The translations under genes were made by a program, and so were the position numbers. From Rotaria sp. Silwood1 (taxonomy: Eukaryota; Rotifera; Eurotatoria; Philodinida; Philodinidae), in assembly GCA_905250075.1 (NCBI GenBank), contig CAJNOP010000003.1:2120395-2184394 (forward strand): a stretch of DNA of 64,000 nt, read 5' to 3'. Below, in pieces: positions 11,230-23,176 of this stretch; within the stretch, counting starts at the first letter, position 1; each line of letters opens with the position of its first letter. Below the pieces are notes generated by a model. The model was not told where the DNA came from. It saw only the letters and a list, made by a program, of their open reading frames with translations, and made no database searches.

Positions 11230-14200
11230 ATGGCTTCATCTACTGAGCAAATCATCAAACAAGAATCACTATCATCAAATTCTGAACAGTCTACAACAAT
11301 AAAAGAAGAATATACTTTGACAATAAAACAAGAATATACTGTTACAAAAAAACAAGAAGATGAAATATTTGAACAATTTCATTCGGAAGTAATGAATTTA
11401 TAATTTGAATAATTATTAATTAATCATATCTTTTCTATTTATATAGGTTAAAGCAATTGAAAAACGTGATGCTAATTTAACACCTGAGCAACAAATTAAT
11501 CGACTTCTTCGTCCCGGTGCCACCTATTTTAATCTTAATCCATTTGAGGTATAGAATTAAGGGTTTAATTTGTTGTTTTTTTTAATATTAGAATTACTTT
11601 GTTATTAGGTACTTCAAGTTGATCCATCGACACCGTTTGAAGATATTGCGAAACAGTATCGACGTGTACATATATCATATCTTTAATATTTATTATTAAA
11701 TTTAAATGATTATTTTCTAGTTATCAATGCTTGTTCATCCAGATAAAAATCCTACAATGACGGATCGAGCTTCACTTGCTTTTGAAGGTATGCATGTTTC
11801 ATTTAAATAAAATGTAAAGTCTCCACCATTGTTTTTTATTGACGGACATTTAAAATGTCATTTGGGATTTTCGCATTTTTGTTGTTAATCAGTAGCGATC
11901 TAATGAAATTTACTATGTAGACAGACATTTCGAAATTTATCTTTCCTTTCGATTTTTAAATATCAATTTATGAAATTGTCAAGTTTTCAAAATTTGACAT
12001 AAAGTTTTTTTTTGTAATTTACCTTGATCTTTCACATTTTATATGATTGATGTTATTTGCGGGAGTTTTTTTAACATACTTAAAATTTTAGTTAATGTTT
12101 ATTTGATGCAGTACTTGGGTGTCTTATGAAAATCTCAAGATGACCTCTGATCTAACCTAATGTGTTATTTGTTAGTGAATGAAAGCGAACTTTATTAAAC
12201 TGAAATATTCATAATAAGAAGCAACAAAGTCAATAACATCTTTCTCTAAATTTCTGGCATACTACAAAAATCGTATTCGTACTTGTCTCTGAGTCATAAT
12301 GAATTGGACTGAATGTAAATGAAATTTTTCTCTCATTTTAATTCCTACAGAATATTCGTTTGTGTCTCACAAGATAGAAAATTTCAAAGTTTACAAAACT
12401 ATGAACTTCAATTTGAAAAAGAAAATTTTGCCTTTTGCAAGATAATGAAAACATTTAGATATATTGTATATTCCAACTGCAATACATGAAGATAGATCTC
12501 GAATGCAAAGAATTTTATATCAAAAGATTGAGAGTTTGACTGACTCATTTTCGAATATCTAATCCGAAACTTTTACATGAAACTGTCTTTTCCAATTCTG
12601 CAATAGAGATGAACTGTGTATGCTAGAGTGTATTGATTGTAACGAAATAGAAAAACTAAAATTCTTCATTATTCGATATATACGTGAATATTCTATATGA
12701 ATGATAGATGATTGAAGAACTACATTTATATTTATTTCGATTCATTATCGATTATACATTATTTTCAGAATTTTCCTCGTAAAAGAAACGGCTAACAATG
12801 TCGGCTATAATTTAATATCACTTCTACGTAGTTTCTATTTCTTATCATGTCAAGATATTGGCAATGCCATTCAAGATGATAACTAAGACTTTGTATTTTC
12901 TTTCTCAAATGAACTTTTTATTGTTTTTTTTCGCTTTGTCATGCGAACAAAAGTATTATAATAAGTTGATAAATAAATAGAAAAACAATATGTCATAGGG
13001 CAAATTTAATGGATATGAATATTGATTACTTCATTTTAAATACTAAATTTTTATTTAATCATTGATGAGAAAAAAAAGAATTTTAAAGTTTAATTCAAGT
13101 GATTTATCTTTTTAATTTTTTTTAATTTAGCAATTAACAAAGCATATAAAATGCTTGAAGATGAAAAAGAACGTAAAAAATGTCTTGAAGTTGTTGAAGA
13201 AGCTCGAGAACGTGTGGACAAAATGGTAAGTTCTGCTTTGACACTATTTTGCAATCGTTTCGTTTCCCTTCTTTTCTCTGGTATTTTATTAATTATTTTA
13301 AAGGAAAAAGGAGAAAAAAAAAAGACATAATTTTCTTTCATAAAATTGGGAAGACTAAGAATTGAGATCGCTCGAGCGATAGGTCCTCTTTTACCCTCCT
13401 TCTAGTGTGCATTGTACGACAAATTGTTTCGTTCAATCATTCAGACGATTTGGTGAGTCAAAAATTTCTTTTCTATTATTTATATATACGTATGTGATAC
13501 TTTATTCGATTTGGATTTTTCTAAATATATATATTTAGATTCAAGAAAAACGACTCAAATATAAAAATCAACCAATTGAAGAAGATACTACTGAAGGAGT
13601 AATATTTTTGTCTTGATAATAATTTTCTTTGCTTTTTTTCATATTTTTATGAAAATATATTTTAGTATAAAAAATCTCTTTGGTCAGTAACATGTAAATT
13701 ATTTGCTGATATTGAAAGATTACGTGTTCGAGAAGAAGCAAATAAAGCTGAAGAACGTAAACGAAAAGCAGACGAAACAACTGAACGTGAAGAAAGAGCT
13801 AAATTACGAAAAGAATGGGATAAAAATTATGAAGTAAGCAAAAAAATCAAAGCAAAGTCTTTCAAGGGAAGTTTCCCAAATGATTAGTCACTTTAAAGTT
13901 CGAATTATGTGCGTCATATAGATCCTAATGAGCTATGAATACATTGAAAAGAGTTTAGATTCTAAGCTTATTGCTGGTAAAATATTGCATTCTTACGGTT
14001 TTTTTTTCAAGTAAGTGCCGTGGTCTTCCCCTCAGGAAAACTAGACAAATAAATTTTCCTAATGCTTCTGAGAGAGACCATGGTATTAACTAAAAAATAA
14101 AATCGTATAAATAGAGTAACTCAGCAGTAATACTCTAAAGATCTGAACTCTTTTCAGTGTATTCATATGTCATTGACGACTAAATGATTCACGAAGGTAG

Positions 14201-14409
14201 GGCTTCAAATTGATTGATCGGCGGAAAGAATTCTCTCGTCGATATAATTAAAAGAAAATATGTATTTCTTTTTTTTCGTTTAGGAAAGTCGTGAAACACG
14301 CGTTAATAGTTGGAAATCATTTCAAACAGTTGCCAAATCAAAAGATTCGGTTAAAGGCAAAGCACCGACATTATTTAAACCACCAAAATATAAACCAGAA
14401 GCTCGATAA
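11230..14409 (+). CDS. DNAJC8: DnaJ homolog subfamily C member 8 (spliceosome-associated J protein)
   Basis: Eight coding exons give about 278 aa (human is 253 aa). The exons lie at 11230-11388, 11447-11548, around 11610-11665, 11721-11787, 13131-13225, 13540-13600, 13666-13833 and 14284-14409. The N-terminal ~50 residues are low-complexity Ser/Lys/Glu. A linker with RPGATYFNLNPFEVL leads into the J domain, where helix II and the invariant HPD (about H112-P113-D114, in VHPDKNP) are intact. The rest is a Lys/Glu-rich helix ending in a KGKAPTLFKPPKYKPE tail typical of DNAJC8. J proteins stimulate HSP70 ATPase; DNAJC8 is found with spliceosomes in the nucleus. Intron 4 (11788-13130) is long and plain. 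Intron 7 contains a foldback element. Confidence 0.93.
13367..13380. repeat. Perfect 14-nt palindrome in DNAJC8 intron 5
   Basis: ATCGCTCGAGCGAT is a perfect palindrome with unusually high GC for this intron. It could be a protein-binding site or chance. Confidence 0.35.
13931..14170. mobile_element. Foldback/MITE element in DNAJC8 intron 7
   Basis: The two halves pair over most of their length. GAGCTATGAATACATTGAAAAGAGTTTAGA on the left matches the reverse complement of the right end at about 14140-14168. Further in, CCGTGGTCTTCCCCTCAG pairs with the segment around 14070-14090. The loop is about 20-30 nt. The left-end sequence, starting with the GTCATATAGAT.CTAATGAGCTAT stretch at about 13913, is shared with the element in Dicer intron 8, so they are one family. 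Confidence 0.7.
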
Positions 14410-15804
14410 TAGAATATTCGTATTGACATGTTTGTACATAATATCTATTCATTGAAGAAGGCAATGTTTGTTAATGCTCTGTCTTGTTTTTTTTCTTTGT
14501 TCTATATGATTAAACAATGAAAGAATGAATTCTTATTATCTCTTGAATTTCTTCGAAAACTATAGTTTCAGAGCATTTAAAGAGGTGATTAATTTCAGTG
14601 TTTTTGTTTTAGATATAAATCTAGTCCGGTGCCTCTAGTCAGAATATGAATTACTCATATATAGAAATATAAATCAGATATGGTAAGTGAATCAATTTTT
14701 ATATGTAGTTATCGTCATAAAACCTGATACAACTATTTGCATTCGTTGTAATGTAGTAGAGAATGAAGTAACGCAATTGAAGAACAAATAAAGATTCTTT
14801 TTTTATTTTGACACAATGTCTGAGTGGAAGCTGTTTCGTTGGTATAGCCCATTTTCTTTTATATTATACCATATGTGTACATCCTACGCGACCGACAAAA
14901 ACGATGTACTTATGGCTTTGATATAATATTTTTATTGTTTTCACTGACTCTGTTAATCAAATATAATAAATTGAATTTGTTATCTTTTGTTCAGTACTTG
15001 TGCCCTTGTTCACGTTCACTTTTATTAGCATTTCCAATTCGGTAAAAAAACGCTTAATTCCATCTGACATACTACTTTTTTCTGAGATCATATAAAAATA
15101 CTGATTCATTATTATTTTCTCATTTGGATCTTCCTCTTCATCTTTTTTTTCTTTCCTTTTTCAAAATAGAAAAATATCATCAATGTTAATATTACCAATA
15201 GATTAGTCGTTTTTACGTCACTGAAATTTGATAGAGGGTGTATTTAAATATATGTTTTGCATCGTAAAATAAACCTTGGAATATAAAGAGCAATAGATGA
15301 CAAATATTGATCAATTGTTGAAAATGAGTACCGATATCTTTGTAGGCGTGCAGTCTATTACATAGAAAATATTTTTTTAAATATCTATTAGAGTATATTT
15401 AATCGAAGATCGAAGTTTTTAATTTGTGTACCAAAGCAAACATAGATATATTGTATAAATATCTTAAATAGTTTGATCTGAAACAGAAGAAAGAAAACGT
15501 TACACATTGCTTTTAGCAACCGTTTACATAACAACAGGTATGTGTATGCGTGCAAACTTGTTTACGTAAAAAAAGTGTCGTCAGGCGAGTCTTGTTTCAA
15601 TAACGTCAAGCGAAAGAATTTTTAGCCTTCATTTTTTCCGTTCTTTTGCGTTCGTGATTTATTAGTATGTTGTTTTGGTTACATTAAGATTCTGCGCACA
15701 CGCATATTTCATTTATATCTATATATATATATTTTTTTCTTGTTTCTTTTCCTATTAGGAAGAAATATTATTGTTCAGTGTGATTTCTATTGCATAAAAT
15801 AATA
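14410..15804. other. Intergenic, DNAJC8 to egghead-like
   Basis: DNAJC8 3' sequence with an AATAAA at 14787-14792, then AT-rich non-coding DNA with a TA run near 15718. A pyrimidine tract and acceptor AG at 15757-15758 sit 46 nt upstream of the next start codon, suggesting that a leader is spliced on there. Confidence 0.6.
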
Positions 15805-17284
15805 ATGATATTTTCATCATCAAATCGTCGTCATATAATTCATGTTTGTTGTTTTATTATATTTATTTTCGTATTCGAAATAATAGCCGGTGGTATAAAT
15901 ATATTTCCATTAAATAAAATATCATCAAATTTAATTGTATTAATCTCAAATCCAATTGAATATTATGGTTTATTATTAACAATAATTATTTATTTTATAC
16001 GTTTATTATCTTTATTACCATTGCCATTAGTTGTATGTCATACATGTGGCCTAATTTTATATAATATATTTCCTGATCGACCTGAATTATTAAATTCACC
16101 ATTATTAGGACCTAAAATTCGTATACGTGTTGTTACACGTGGTGACTATCCTGATTTAGTTAATACAAATGTTAAACGAAATTTAGATACATGTGCAAAA
16201 GTTGGTTTAGATAATTTTCAAATTGAAATTGTAACTGATAAATTTATAAATCTACACAATTTAACAGCTAATATGGTACGTCAGGTTGTTGTACCAAGTA
16301 CATATCGAACAAAATCAGGTGCTCTATATAAATCACGTGCATTACAATACGCATTAGAACCTGATGTTAATCAATTATCATCCGATGATTATATTGTACA
16401 TTTAGATGAAGAAACATTATTAACAGAAAATTCTGTACGTGGTATATTAAATTTTGTTAATTCAAACGAATATGATATTGGTCAAGGTCTTATAACATAT
16501 GCTAATGAAACAATTGTTAATCATATAACAACATTAGCTGATAGTATGCGTGTTGGTGTTGATTTGGGATGTTTAAGATTTTGTTTAAAAAAATTTCATC
16601 GACCACCATTTTTATTTAAAGGTTCATTTGTTGTATGTCGTGCTAGTTGTGAATTTGAGGTTACATTTGATAATGGACGCGCTGGTTCAATAGCTGAAGA
16701 TACATATTTTGCTATGTTAGCTATGTCAAAAAATAAAAAATTTGGTTGGATTGAAGGTTTGTAGTAGATTTATAATAGATGACAAAGTAAAAAAATAAAC
16801 AACATTATGTTTCATTTTTCATTTAGGTGAAATGTGGGAAAAAAGTCCATTTACATTAGCAGATTTTGTTAAACAACGTAAACGATGGTTACAAGGAATT
16901 TTACTTGTTGTTCATGATATACGATTACCACTTCGTGTTCGACTTGGTTTAGGTATTGCACTTTATTCATGGGTTACATTACCAATAACATCATTAAATG
17001 TTATACTTGCACCACTATGTCCTATACCATTACATTGGACATTAAATTTTCTTATAAATTTTGTTGGTGCTGTTAATATTTATTTATATATAATTGGTGC
17101 GGTTCGATCATTTTCATTAGTACGTTTAGGTTATGCACAATTTATATTACGAATTATTGGTACATTAGCAACGATTCCATTTGTTGTTGTATGCGAAATA
17201 GCTGCTGTTTTGTGGGGACTTTTTAGTGATAAAGGAAAATTTTATGTTGTGGATAAACAATTGAAACCACCGGTTCATGTTTAA
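15805..17284 (+). CDS. egh: Egghead-type beta-1,4-mannosyltransferase (GT2 family)
   Basis: Two exons (15805-16756 and 16827-17284, intron 70 nt) encode 469 aa. I chose the ATG at 15805; the frame is open a little further upstream but only through a TTG. N-terminal hydrophobic helices (about 11-30 and 53-80) precede the catalytic domain. It starts with RVVTRGDYPDLV, contains VHLDEETLLTENSVRG (acidic motif D201-E-E-T), an EDT acidic motif at 299-301, and the QRKRW processivity motif. A membrane-spanning C-terminal region follows. In flies egghead adds mannose to glucosylceramide to make the arthro-series glycolipid core in the Golgi; nematode BRE-3 is the same family. Similarity is along the full length. 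CK2 beta follows 613 nt downstream on the same strand. Confidence 0.93.
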
Positions 17285-17897
17285 TTTGATAATCGAACAT
17301 ATTTTCTTGGCTCATCTCTTTCTCTTTTTTGTCTGTTCTTAAAAGATAATCAATGCACTTTTTTTACAATCATTTTGTGTATGTTATGTTGTCTATGATT
17401 TTTAAACCTTTGCCTTCTGTGTCTGTCAGATGATATTTGATGTATGGCTTTGTTCAATAGAATTATATATATATATAGAAAAAATGATATCTCTTTCTTC
17501 TTCATATAAGATACTTCTTTTTGAAATCTATGTTATGTTTGATTTTTAGATTTGTTCACCTACTAACATTCAAGAGTGTATTTTATTCATGTTGATTTTT
17601 GAGCAAAATGATGCAAAGAAAATTTTTATCGATTGTTGATATAGAAACATGAATTTGTAATTTTTCTTGTTTCTTTTAAAAATCTCATGTTGATATATAT
17701 TATATAATAAAAAAAGCATGTTGTTTATTTTTTAATTTCATTAGTTAATAATTATATTAGAAGAGGAAATCAATTTTTCTTCAGGTATTTCTATTTGCAT
17801 TGTTGTTCTGGCCTCGACTGGAGCTAATTCTATTGTAAAAGACGATCACTCATCGTCTTCAACTGCTGCCGGAGGTGCCAAGTCAAAATCAAGCTCG
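17285..17897 (+). other. Egghead/CK2 beta intergenic region with poly(A) signal and 3' splice site
   Basis: AATAAA at 17706-17711 is the best poly(A) signal for egghead. Only about 70 nt later a pyrimidine tract ends in CAG at 17782-17784. This is the only strong acceptor before the CK2 beta ATG (17898), and I see no obvious cis donor exon between the two genes. The spacing is like that of operons resolved by trans-splicing. The 113 nt after the acceptor would be CK2 beta 5' UTR. Confidence 0.5.
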
Positions 17898-18878
17898 ATG
17901 AGTTCGTCAGAAGAAGGTATATAAAATTATTTTTCTTTGTTTTTTTTTTGTCATCTAAACTAACTGTTACTTTTTTTTTATACCAGTTTCTTGGATTTCA
18001 TGGTTCTGTGGTCTTCGCGGTAATGAATTTTTTTGTGAAGTTGACGAAGACTATATACAGGACAAATTTAATTTAGTATGTTATTGATAATCTAAAATGG
18101 CATTTTTATTTATCTAAAATTATTTTTTCTTATACAGACAGGGCTTAATGAACAAGTACCACATTATCGACAGGCACTTGATATGATTCTTGATCTTGAG
18201 CCTGATGATGAACTTGATAATCAAGAAAATCCAAATCAATCAGATTTAATCGAACAAGCTGCCGAAATGCTTTATGGTAATTTATTTTTAATTTAAAAAA
18301 AAACAACTAATTCAATTACATTTTGCAATAGGTCTTATACATGCTCGTTACATTCTAACGAATAATGGTATAGCACAAATGCTTGAAAAATTCCAAAATG
18401 GGGATTTTGGTTTATGTCCTCGCATATATTGTGACAATCAACCAATGTTACCGGTGTGAAAGATTGTATTGTTTTATTAATATTTTTCTGTAATGAATCT
18501 TTAATTTCACAATAGATTGGCTTGTCAGAAGTTCCTGGTGAAGCTATGGTTAAACTTTATTGTCCAAAATGTATGGATGTGTATACACCAAAAAGTTCCC
18601 GACATCATCATACTGATGGAGCATATTTTAGTACAGGTTTTCCTCATATGCTTTTCATGGTTCATCCAGAATATCGACCAAAACGACCAACAAATCAATT
18701 TGTTGCTCGACTTTATGGCTTTAAAATTCATTCAATGGCATATCAATTGCAATATCAAGCAGCCGCTAATTTTAAACAATCGAATCCAAGTTCAGTTGTT
18801 CCAAATACTGCGACTGGTGGTGGTAATGCTACAACAACAACGACAACAACAACAACTCGTCCACTAATTAAAGATTGA
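17898..18878 (+). CDS. CSNK2B: Casein kinase II regulatory subunit beta
   Basis: Five exons (17898-17916, 17987-18075, 18138-18276, 18332-18453, 18516-18878) encode 243 aa. The sequence is nearly identical to animal CK2 beta from [20 protein letters not shown] onward, including the N-terminal autophosphorylation serines, the acidic stretch near 56-66 (two residues longer than human), and the zinc finger formed by C111, C116, C139 and C142. The C-terminal catalytic-subunit-binding segment (KLYCPKC...[10 protein letters not shown]) is present. It is the dimeric regulatory core of the CK2 holoenzyme in nucleus and cytoplasm. Unusual: after the conserved end ([12 protein letters not shown]) there is a low-complexity tail with Gly/Asn and nine consecutive threonines encoded by an ACA/ACG repeat, absent from vertebrate CK2 beta. 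Confidence 0.97.
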
Positions 18879-21800
18879 TATTTATCAATATATTTGTCGA
18901 TTATTTTTATCGCATATGAACAAAAGCAAAATATTTGATTCCTATTAACTATTATTATTGCAGCATTCTTTTTTTTTTTGATGATATATTATTATTCCTT
19001 TATGCCGTGTATATGTCTTTCGTTCTATTCTTTTCTTTAGAAACATTAACTAAATAAAAGAAACACTAAAATACAATGTCATGCTAGAAATTCTTCGTTG
19101 TTGTCTAAAACTGCTTTTGTTTCTGTTAAATCTGACTTATAAAACAAAGAATAGCTTTTGATAATATTAAAAATTTATATAATGGTCTATTTGTATTTCA
19201 ATAGAAGTATAGAGCAGAAGAATACAAATATAATTCAATCTTAAAATATATTTAACATTGTAAAAATCTAGAGGATTCATCAAAGGATGTTTCTTTTTGA
19301 GCAGCTCTTTCTCTGGCATCCGTGCATATTATTTTATATGCGTTAGTGGTATAAATATAATTAAAATAGATGTAATCATCTACTTTTATCCTATTTCTTT
19401 TTGTTAACTTTAATCATTTAGATTAATTTTAGTAGGCAACGATTAGTTTCAATTAATTCTATGTCAAAGACTGCAGAATCTACATTGCATAATAGTTGAA
19501 ATCAATAATATTTTTACACTTTTGTTTTAGCATAACAATGCTAAAATTTTTATCATATATGTATTTAAACAAGATCTTTCATTTTGCTAAGTTTCACCTA
19601 TCTAGGTAAAACTAATACCAAGATGCCTGGACAACATTAACATACATGAATTGTCATAACAAGATTTTCATAATATTTTTTACTATGTAGTCAATCACAG
19701 TAGAGTAGCTCAAGATTGTTTTAACTTTGTAGGAATGCATTTATATCGGACAGCTTTTTTATTTAACGGCAAAGTTTATGTTTAATACTCATCTGTTACT
19801 AAAACAGACGAGATTGAAAATAGTTTGTATTGATTTTAAATTGTCTCAAAACAACATAGAGTATGGATTGCACGGTTCATAGCATAATTATTTAGTCAAT
19901 ACATAGAATCAGTAGATAGCGACACTAAATTTGCTAATGCATGCAGAACTAAAAATCTATGAAGTGTACTGAACGGACAAGTGTTTGATACATTATTACA
20001 ATTAGAAAGAGACAATGCACAAGAGTGACGGAAATTTTTGAAGGAAAGAATATGTAAAAGTGATAGATGAAGTACCTGATCAATTACAATTGGTCATGGA
20101 AAGCAATGAAGAGTATGTTCACACATATCGAATTTTATTCGAATTAATATTATTGAAAAAAATTTCTTTTGTAAAGTTTCTTTCCATCGAATGTTTATAA
20201 AATCATTGATCAAGAATTTAAGATGTCACACAAATCTAGTACAAAAATTCATGTATTTTTGATCTTGCTCAGATATTTCAGCTGTAGTTTTAGCTAGAGA
20301 ACTGAAACATTGTAAAATTAAATATCTTAACTAGATATATGTGATATATAGAATACTTTAAATTGAACATGACAAACACACATCGATTGATGTCATACTT
20401 TTGCACTTCAGATTAGAAAAACTTCAAAGTTAAAAACACTATTGACCATGTCCTGACTGAACATTCACTTTTCACTTTAAATATATATATGGTTTTTCTT
20501 GTATATTAACAAACATTGACATCTTAAAACAGAAGATGAGATCATCTAGCTTTTAAGTTCAATTACCTATTAGAAATCACGATTTTTGTTGCAAAATTCG
20601 ATTTTGAGGTTTTGACGAAAATGAATGACCCTCCATGTCGAATACGATTTACTGACCATATTATACTTTGTCACGATTTTTTTTTTTTTGTACCATTTTA
20701 TTAAGAAAGAAACTTGGCTTTCTAGACCAAGTTTTGTTTCATGTTTCTCTTAAAGTAAATTTTTCTATTGATTCCTGTTCTTGTGTCAAAGATTTCTCGG
20801 AAGCATTTTAAATTTAAAAGAAAACTGCGCTCTATAACTAAATAGAATCAGAATTTCCATTTTCAATGTACTTTTTGAAACGAAAATAATGTTTTTCCGT
20901 CGACACAGCCTGATTTGTCAAAGCATTTTGAGAGAAAATTTTCATCGAAAATAAAGAAACAATATTTTAAAATACTGGTCTCTGTTGACTTGTAGCGATA
21001 GGTATCTTGGTTGTATTTTAAAGCTAACTCGAAATATATCTACCACTAGGTTTGAAGAAGAAATACTTGTCACACAGACACCCACTGTTTGATCCTTCAT
21101 GTTATGATGTCTCATGAATGGTTTTATATTTTGGTTTGAAACGTTTACCGTAAACTGTTAAAATTTCCGACACATATTCACTAAAATTTTCAGCTAGATC
21201 AATTATTGTGAGGCAAGTATAGATTTCTGACAGGAAGATGAAGCTTATATATAAAACTACTACTGTTATTATTAACAAGAAGAAAGAATCTATTATTGTG
21301 AGTAATAACGAACAATAACAATAAAATTCAATATATGTGATTATGACTTTCCATCAAATGTTGTTATATCTAATCATTTTTCAACTAATATACTTTAAGT
21401 TCTATAATGTTTTAAGCAGTATTTTTTTTTTCAATAAAAATTATGATATTAAAGCAGAATTGATCGATTAATAATAATCACTACGTATTTACAAAAGCAT
21501 AGGAAATTAAAATATGAGTATTCTTCAAAAGCATGAACAACAATTCAAAACTCGTTCTGATATATGATTGTTAACGAAGTAAATTGATATAGTATCTTGA
21601 TGAAGTTCCTTACAAATATATTCATAATTAATAATCTTGTCTTCTTGAAAGCAAAACAAGTCTCAAATTCCCAATACAGAAATAATAATTTTCTGTTTCA
21701 ATGATTGATTATAAAAAGAACTCGTTTACATTTAGCAAGGACATTTTTTGTGTTTATTTATCTCGAAAATAATACCATAATTAAAAAGCTATACATCATC

Positions 21801-21897
21801 AGTCATCAACATATTTTAATGATATATACATATATATATATTTTGTCATCGAAAGATGAATTATATATTAAAATGATAAGAAAAATCCAATGGACAT
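18879..21897. other. 3 kb gene-free region between convergent CK2 beta and GNAT genes
   Basis: AATAAA for CK2 beta lies at 19053-19058. The rest is AT-rich with no supportable gene, only short open frames. A small perfect hairpin (AAACTTGG, loop of 9, CCAAGTTT) lies at 20710-20734. No tRNA or known repeat recognised. Confidence 0.6.
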
Positions 21898-22761
21898 TTA
21901 TTCGACTGTTCCAATAAAATTTTGTTCATTAGCAAAAATAGCAATACGATTGCCAATATCAGTAATAAATTCGAAGCCTGATCTTTGATATAGCTTTGGT
22001 GCAGATATAGCTCCACTACCTTTATAAGCACATTTTAAACAAAGTGTACCATGAACAGTTTGTTGTTTATCATTTTGATTCACAGACATTCCAACAAGAT
22101 AGTTAACTATCAGTCTACCAAGACCTTTTGATTGATGAGAACTGTCTACAACAATATCTGATAAATAGCCAAATATTTCATTATTCATTGTTAATAGAAA
22201 TAATCGTCCAAAACCACAAGGATGTTTATTTATTTTATCTAAAATCATTGCATTATATGTTGCTGAATTGATTCGATTTTGCATATCTGTGCAATTCCAT
22301 TGTGTACACCAGAATCCTTCTCTATTCATCATTTTAACTAATGGTTCAGCATAATTTAATATTAATTGTTTATCAGTTATTAATTCATATTGTTCTTGTT
22401 TATTTTTCATATCACTATCTGGATAATATTTCAAATCTTTGAATGTGACAGACATAAAATGTAAATTTTTATTCTTATACTCAAGTTTATCAATATCAAT
22501 TCGATTATCGAATATAGTTGGTAAACGCAAGCAAATAAGTGATTTAAATAATTTACCAACATAAGATATAACAATTGAAAGAAATTGATCAAGTTGTTGA
22601 TGATTATCTGATGTTATTGTCACATACTTGAAAATAATAAGTACAGTACGATCAGGTTTATCGAATGCGAAATTTCCTTCAGCAACAATTGTTGAATTAG
22701 TTCCATCGTTAGTTTTGACTTGAATTAAACTTAATTGCTCATTCAAATCAACAAAGAACAT
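21898..22761 (-). CDS. GNAT-family N-acetyltransferase, intronless, with a novel N-terminal half
   Basis: A single exon encodes 287 aa; the start is the ATG at 22759-22761. The C-terminal half is a GNAT domain: GRLFLLTMNNEIFGYLSDIVVD is the beta-strand pair before the acetyl-CoA loop. The motif-A loop is Q210-S-K-G213-L-G215 (family pattern Q/RxxGxG/A), and L-Y258-QRSGF is the terminal catalytic-tyrosine segment. The first ~140 residues match nothing I recognise; they look like an alpha/beta domain with alternating hydrophobics. The substrate cannot be predicted. It is divergent from MARCHF5, with 415 bp between the starts including a short assembly gap. As with the P450-like gene, absence of introns is unusual here and could reflect foreign origin or retroposition. 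Confidence 0.75.
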   Translation of the reverse strand: MFFVDLNEQLSLIQVKTNDGTNSTIVAEGNFAFDKPDRTVLIIFKYVTITSDNHQQLDQFLSIVISYVGKLFKSLICLRLPTIFDNRIDIDKLEYKNKNLHFMSVTFKDLKYYPDSDMKNKQEQYELITDKQLILNYAEPLVKMMNREGFWCTQWNCTDMQNRINSATYNAMILDKINKHPCGFGRLFLLTMNNEIFGYLSDIVVDSSHQSKGLGRLIVNYLVGMSVNQNDKQQTVHGTLCLKCAYKGSGAISAPKLYQRSGFEFITDIGNRIAIFANEQNFIGTVE

Positions 22762-23176
22762 GTTTCTTGTTTTGCTGACTCAATAATATATGGTAAAGAA
22801 AACACTTTCAATCAATATTTTTTTGNNNNNNNNNNTTCTTTTTGTAACGTCTGATGATCATATTTAACATTTAGGATATATCAAGGTACAGCAAAGTCAA
22901 ATAAAACTATATTAAAAAACTCAAAACGCTTGATTTTAGTTCTTTCTTTTAATTTTTTACGAAATAAAAGAAATATTTTCTGTTAATTTATGACATGTAA
23001 CTCTAGATGGCATTAGTATATGAATCTTAATATTAGGCAAATAGCTTCAGCTGGATCATCAATTCCTCCAACGAAAATAAAGTGAATGTCTCATGTGTTT
23101 ACTTTCTCGTTTCTTTTATTTCTTAATATCAAGTTCTATTCATAAAAAAAGCTAATTTTAGTTTTAGAAGTACTCT
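22762..23176. other. Divergent promoter region with a 10-N assembly gap
   Basis: Contains the shared upstream region of the GNAT gene (-) and MARCHF5 (+). Ten Ns at 22826-22835 mark a scaffold or polishing gap of unknown true size. An acceptor TTTTAG ending at 23167 is 9 nt before the MARCHF5 ATG. Confidence 0.8.

Noticed and set aside
15790-15804. Earlier start for egghead
   Set aside because: The upstream in-frame codon at 15790 is TTG; the first ATG is at 15805 and fits the family N-terminus.
18517-18867. Overlapping 116-residue frame within the last CK2 beta exon
   Set aside because: Out-of-frame reading of a highly conserved coding exon; its content follows from the CK2 beta codons.
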